Source: Crocinitomicaceae bacterium
Lineage (GTDB): Bacteria; Bacteroidota; Bacteroidia; Flavobacteriales_D; Crocinitomicaceae
Direction: 5' to 3'
NCBI GenBank assembly: GCA_013215515.1
Contig: JABSPC010000468.1
Location: 1-5,038, forward strand
DNA: 5,038 nucleotides
The first letter of the stretch is position 1. Each line of letters starts with the position of its first letter. The notes under the pieces are model-generated. The model saw only the letters and a list, made by a program, of their open reading frames with translations. It was not told where the DNA came from and did not search any database. Positions 4,129-5,038 of this stretch are shown piece by piece. Made by a program: the position numbers and the translations under genes.

Positions 4129-5038
4129 ATGCTCGGAAAACGCATCCTTCTTGGAATTACCGGAGGAATTGCAGCATATAAAATTGCTTTCCTTATACGG
4201 TTATTAAAAAAATCAGGGGCTGAAGTCAAATGTATATTGACTCCAGCCTCTTCTGATTTTATAAGCCCTCTAGTTGTATCAACTTTATCTGAAAACCCTG
4301 TTGGAATAGAATTCTGGAATAAGGAAGACGGTACATGGAACAATCACGTTGAGTACGGTTTGTGGGCAGATATATTTGTTGTAGCACCTCTAACAGCCAA
4401 TTCATTAAGTAAAATGGCGAACGGAAGTAGCGACAATTTGTTACTGGCTACTTATCTGTCCATGAAAACGAAAACCCTTGTTGCACCAGCGATGGATTTG
4501 GATATGTACGCACATCCAACTACGAAAAGAAACCTCGATTTACTAGTTCAATATGGAGTGGGTATTATTCCAGCCGAATCAGGTGAATTGGCCTCTGGAC
4601 TCAGCGGAGAAGGAAGAATGGCGGACCCTGAAAAGATTCAACAAGCGATTCAAGATTATTTCGAAGCGCAATTAGAGGAAGAATTTAAAGGGAAAAAGGT
4701 TCTTGTTACGGCAGGGCCTACGTTTGAGTCAATTGATCCAGTTCGTTTTATCGGAAACTACTCTAGTGGTAAAATGGGGTACAGAATTGCTGAAGAGCTT
4801 TTAAGTAGAGGTGCTCACGTTGTTTTGGTTTCAGGTCCTACTAAGGAGGAGTTGGTGCACGACAATTTGATTTTTCTCCCAATTAAATCTGCTGATGAAA
4901 TGTTATTAACGGTTCAGTCTCATTGGAAGGACTGTTCTTATGGCATATTCTCTGCCGCAGTAGCTGATTATCGTCCAAAGTCAATTGCTATCCAAAAAAT
5001 CAAGAAAAATGATGATGAATTATCTATTGAATTAATTA
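4129..5038 (+). CDS. coaBC: Bifunctional phosphopantothenoylcysteine decarboxylase / phosphopantothenate-cysteine ligase CoaBC (3' truncated by window)
   Basis: CoaBC performs two consecutive cytoplasmic steps of coenzyme A synthesis: CTP-dependent joining of 4'-phosphopantothenate to cysteine (CoaB, C-terminal half) and FMN-dependent decarboxylation to 4'-phosphopantetheine (CoaC, N-terminal half). Visible are 303 codons of a protein usually near 400. The CoaC domain (about 1-180) has the FMN-binding start GITGGIAAYK, catalytic His73 in NNHVEYGLWAD, APLTANSLSKMANG, and APAMDLDMYAHP. The CoaB domain (from about 188) has KKVLVTAGPTFESIDPVRFI, the Asn210-containing NYSSGKMG motif, SAAVADYRP (275-283) and a KIKK motif (290-293). 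Two CoaC residues differ from E. coli: Asn125 is Asp123 and Cys158 is Ser156, both at a constant two-residue offset from His75/His73. The ATG follows a run of nine A residues (4121-4129) and comes 10 nt after the rpoZ stop, so it is probably expressed from the bamD promoter. The last base is an incomplete codon at the window edge; the gene is cut, not broken. Confidence 0.97.
   Translation, partial: MLGKRILLGITGGIAAYKIAFLIRLLKKSGAEVKCILTPASSDFISPLVVSTLSENPVGIEFWNKEDGTWNNHVEYGLWADIFVVAPLTANSLSKMANGSSDNLLLATYLSMKTKTLVAPAMDLDMYAHPTTKRNLDLLVQYGVGIIPAESGELASGLSGEGRMADPEKIQQAIQDYFEAQLEEEFKGKKVLVTAGPTFESIDPVRFIGNYSSGKMGYRIAEELLSRGAHVVLVSGPTKEELVHDNLIFLPIKSADEMLLTVQSHWKDCSYGIFSAAVADYRPKSIAIQKIKKNDDELSIELI

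Noticed and set aside
4121..4129. Run of nine A residues before coaBC as a terminator or slippage site
   Set aside because: No hairpin precedes it and it is on the A-rich, not T-rich, sense; it is better explained as the A-rich leader common before Bacteroidota start codons.
4071..4343. Open frame on the - strand over the rpoZ end and coaBC start (90 codons)
   Set aside because: It lies opposite the FMN-binding N-terminus of CoaBC and has no recognisable content.
4349..4378. TTG plus 19-base spacer plus TATATTTG inside coaBC
   Set aside because: The pattern looks promoter-like, but it lies deep in the CoaC coding region over a conserved DIFVV strand with no gene start downstream; a chance match in AT-rich DNA is more likely.
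1..5038. Mobile elements, CRISPR arrays, tRNA/rRNA genes, defence or phage genes
   Set aside because: The window is filled by six housekeeping or envelope genes in one direction with short gaps; no repeats, transposase or integrase motifs, or RNA gene signatures were seen.

Overview
The window reads as ordinary chromosomal DNA of a Bacteroidota bacterium, most likely Flavobacteriales (a Crocinitomicaceae/Cryomorphaceae-like lineage would fit, but that is inference). The pointers are: AT-rich coding sequence; start sites with A/T-rich leaders and no strong Shine-Dalgarno; two intergenic matches to the Bacteroidota -7 promoter element TAnnTTTG; a Bacteroidota-type Rpb6-like omega subunit; a GldI-like FKBP lipoprotein next to a DHH phosphoesterase; and the order bamD - rpoZ - coaBC. 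All six genes are on the + strand. No RNA gene, mobile element, CRISPR array or pseudogene was seen, and no gap longer than 71 bases lacks a gene.

Layout. (1) Positions 1-1845 form a tightly packed, probably translationally coupled cluster. It starts with the 3' end of a DHH/DHHA1 phosphoesterase (NrnA type). A single-domain FKBP-type peptidyl-prolyl isomerase lipoprotein (GldI-like) follows with a GTG start that overlaps the upstream stop by 8 nt. A second lipoprotein carrying two tandem FKBP-like domains overlaps the first by ATGA. (2) A 61-nt gap with a candidate promoter leads to a secreted M23 (LytM) peptidase with a C-terminal LysM domain (1907-2845). (3) A 71-nt gap with a better candidate promoter leads to bamD (2917-3786), the Rpb6/omega subunit of RNA polymerase (3795-4118) and coaBC (4129 to the window edge), separated by only 8 and 10 nt and probably one operon.

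How the genes relate. Four of the six products are predicted to be exported and concern the cell envelope: periplasmic or outer-membrane foldases (three FKBP-like domains in two lipoproteins), a peptidoglycan hydrolase, and the BamD lipoprotein of the beta-barrel assembly machine. The other three act in the cytoplasm: nano-RNA/pAp turnover, transcription and coenzyme A synthesis.

The points most worth a second look are: the CoaBC decarboxylase half carries Asp and Ser where the E. coli enzyme has its essential Asn125 and Cys158; the FKBP-like domains have lost many canonical pocket residues, with the two tandem domains keeping different subsets; and the bamD promoter lies so close to the ATG that the mRNA may be leaderless. 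I found no evidence of a previously undescribed multi-gene system.
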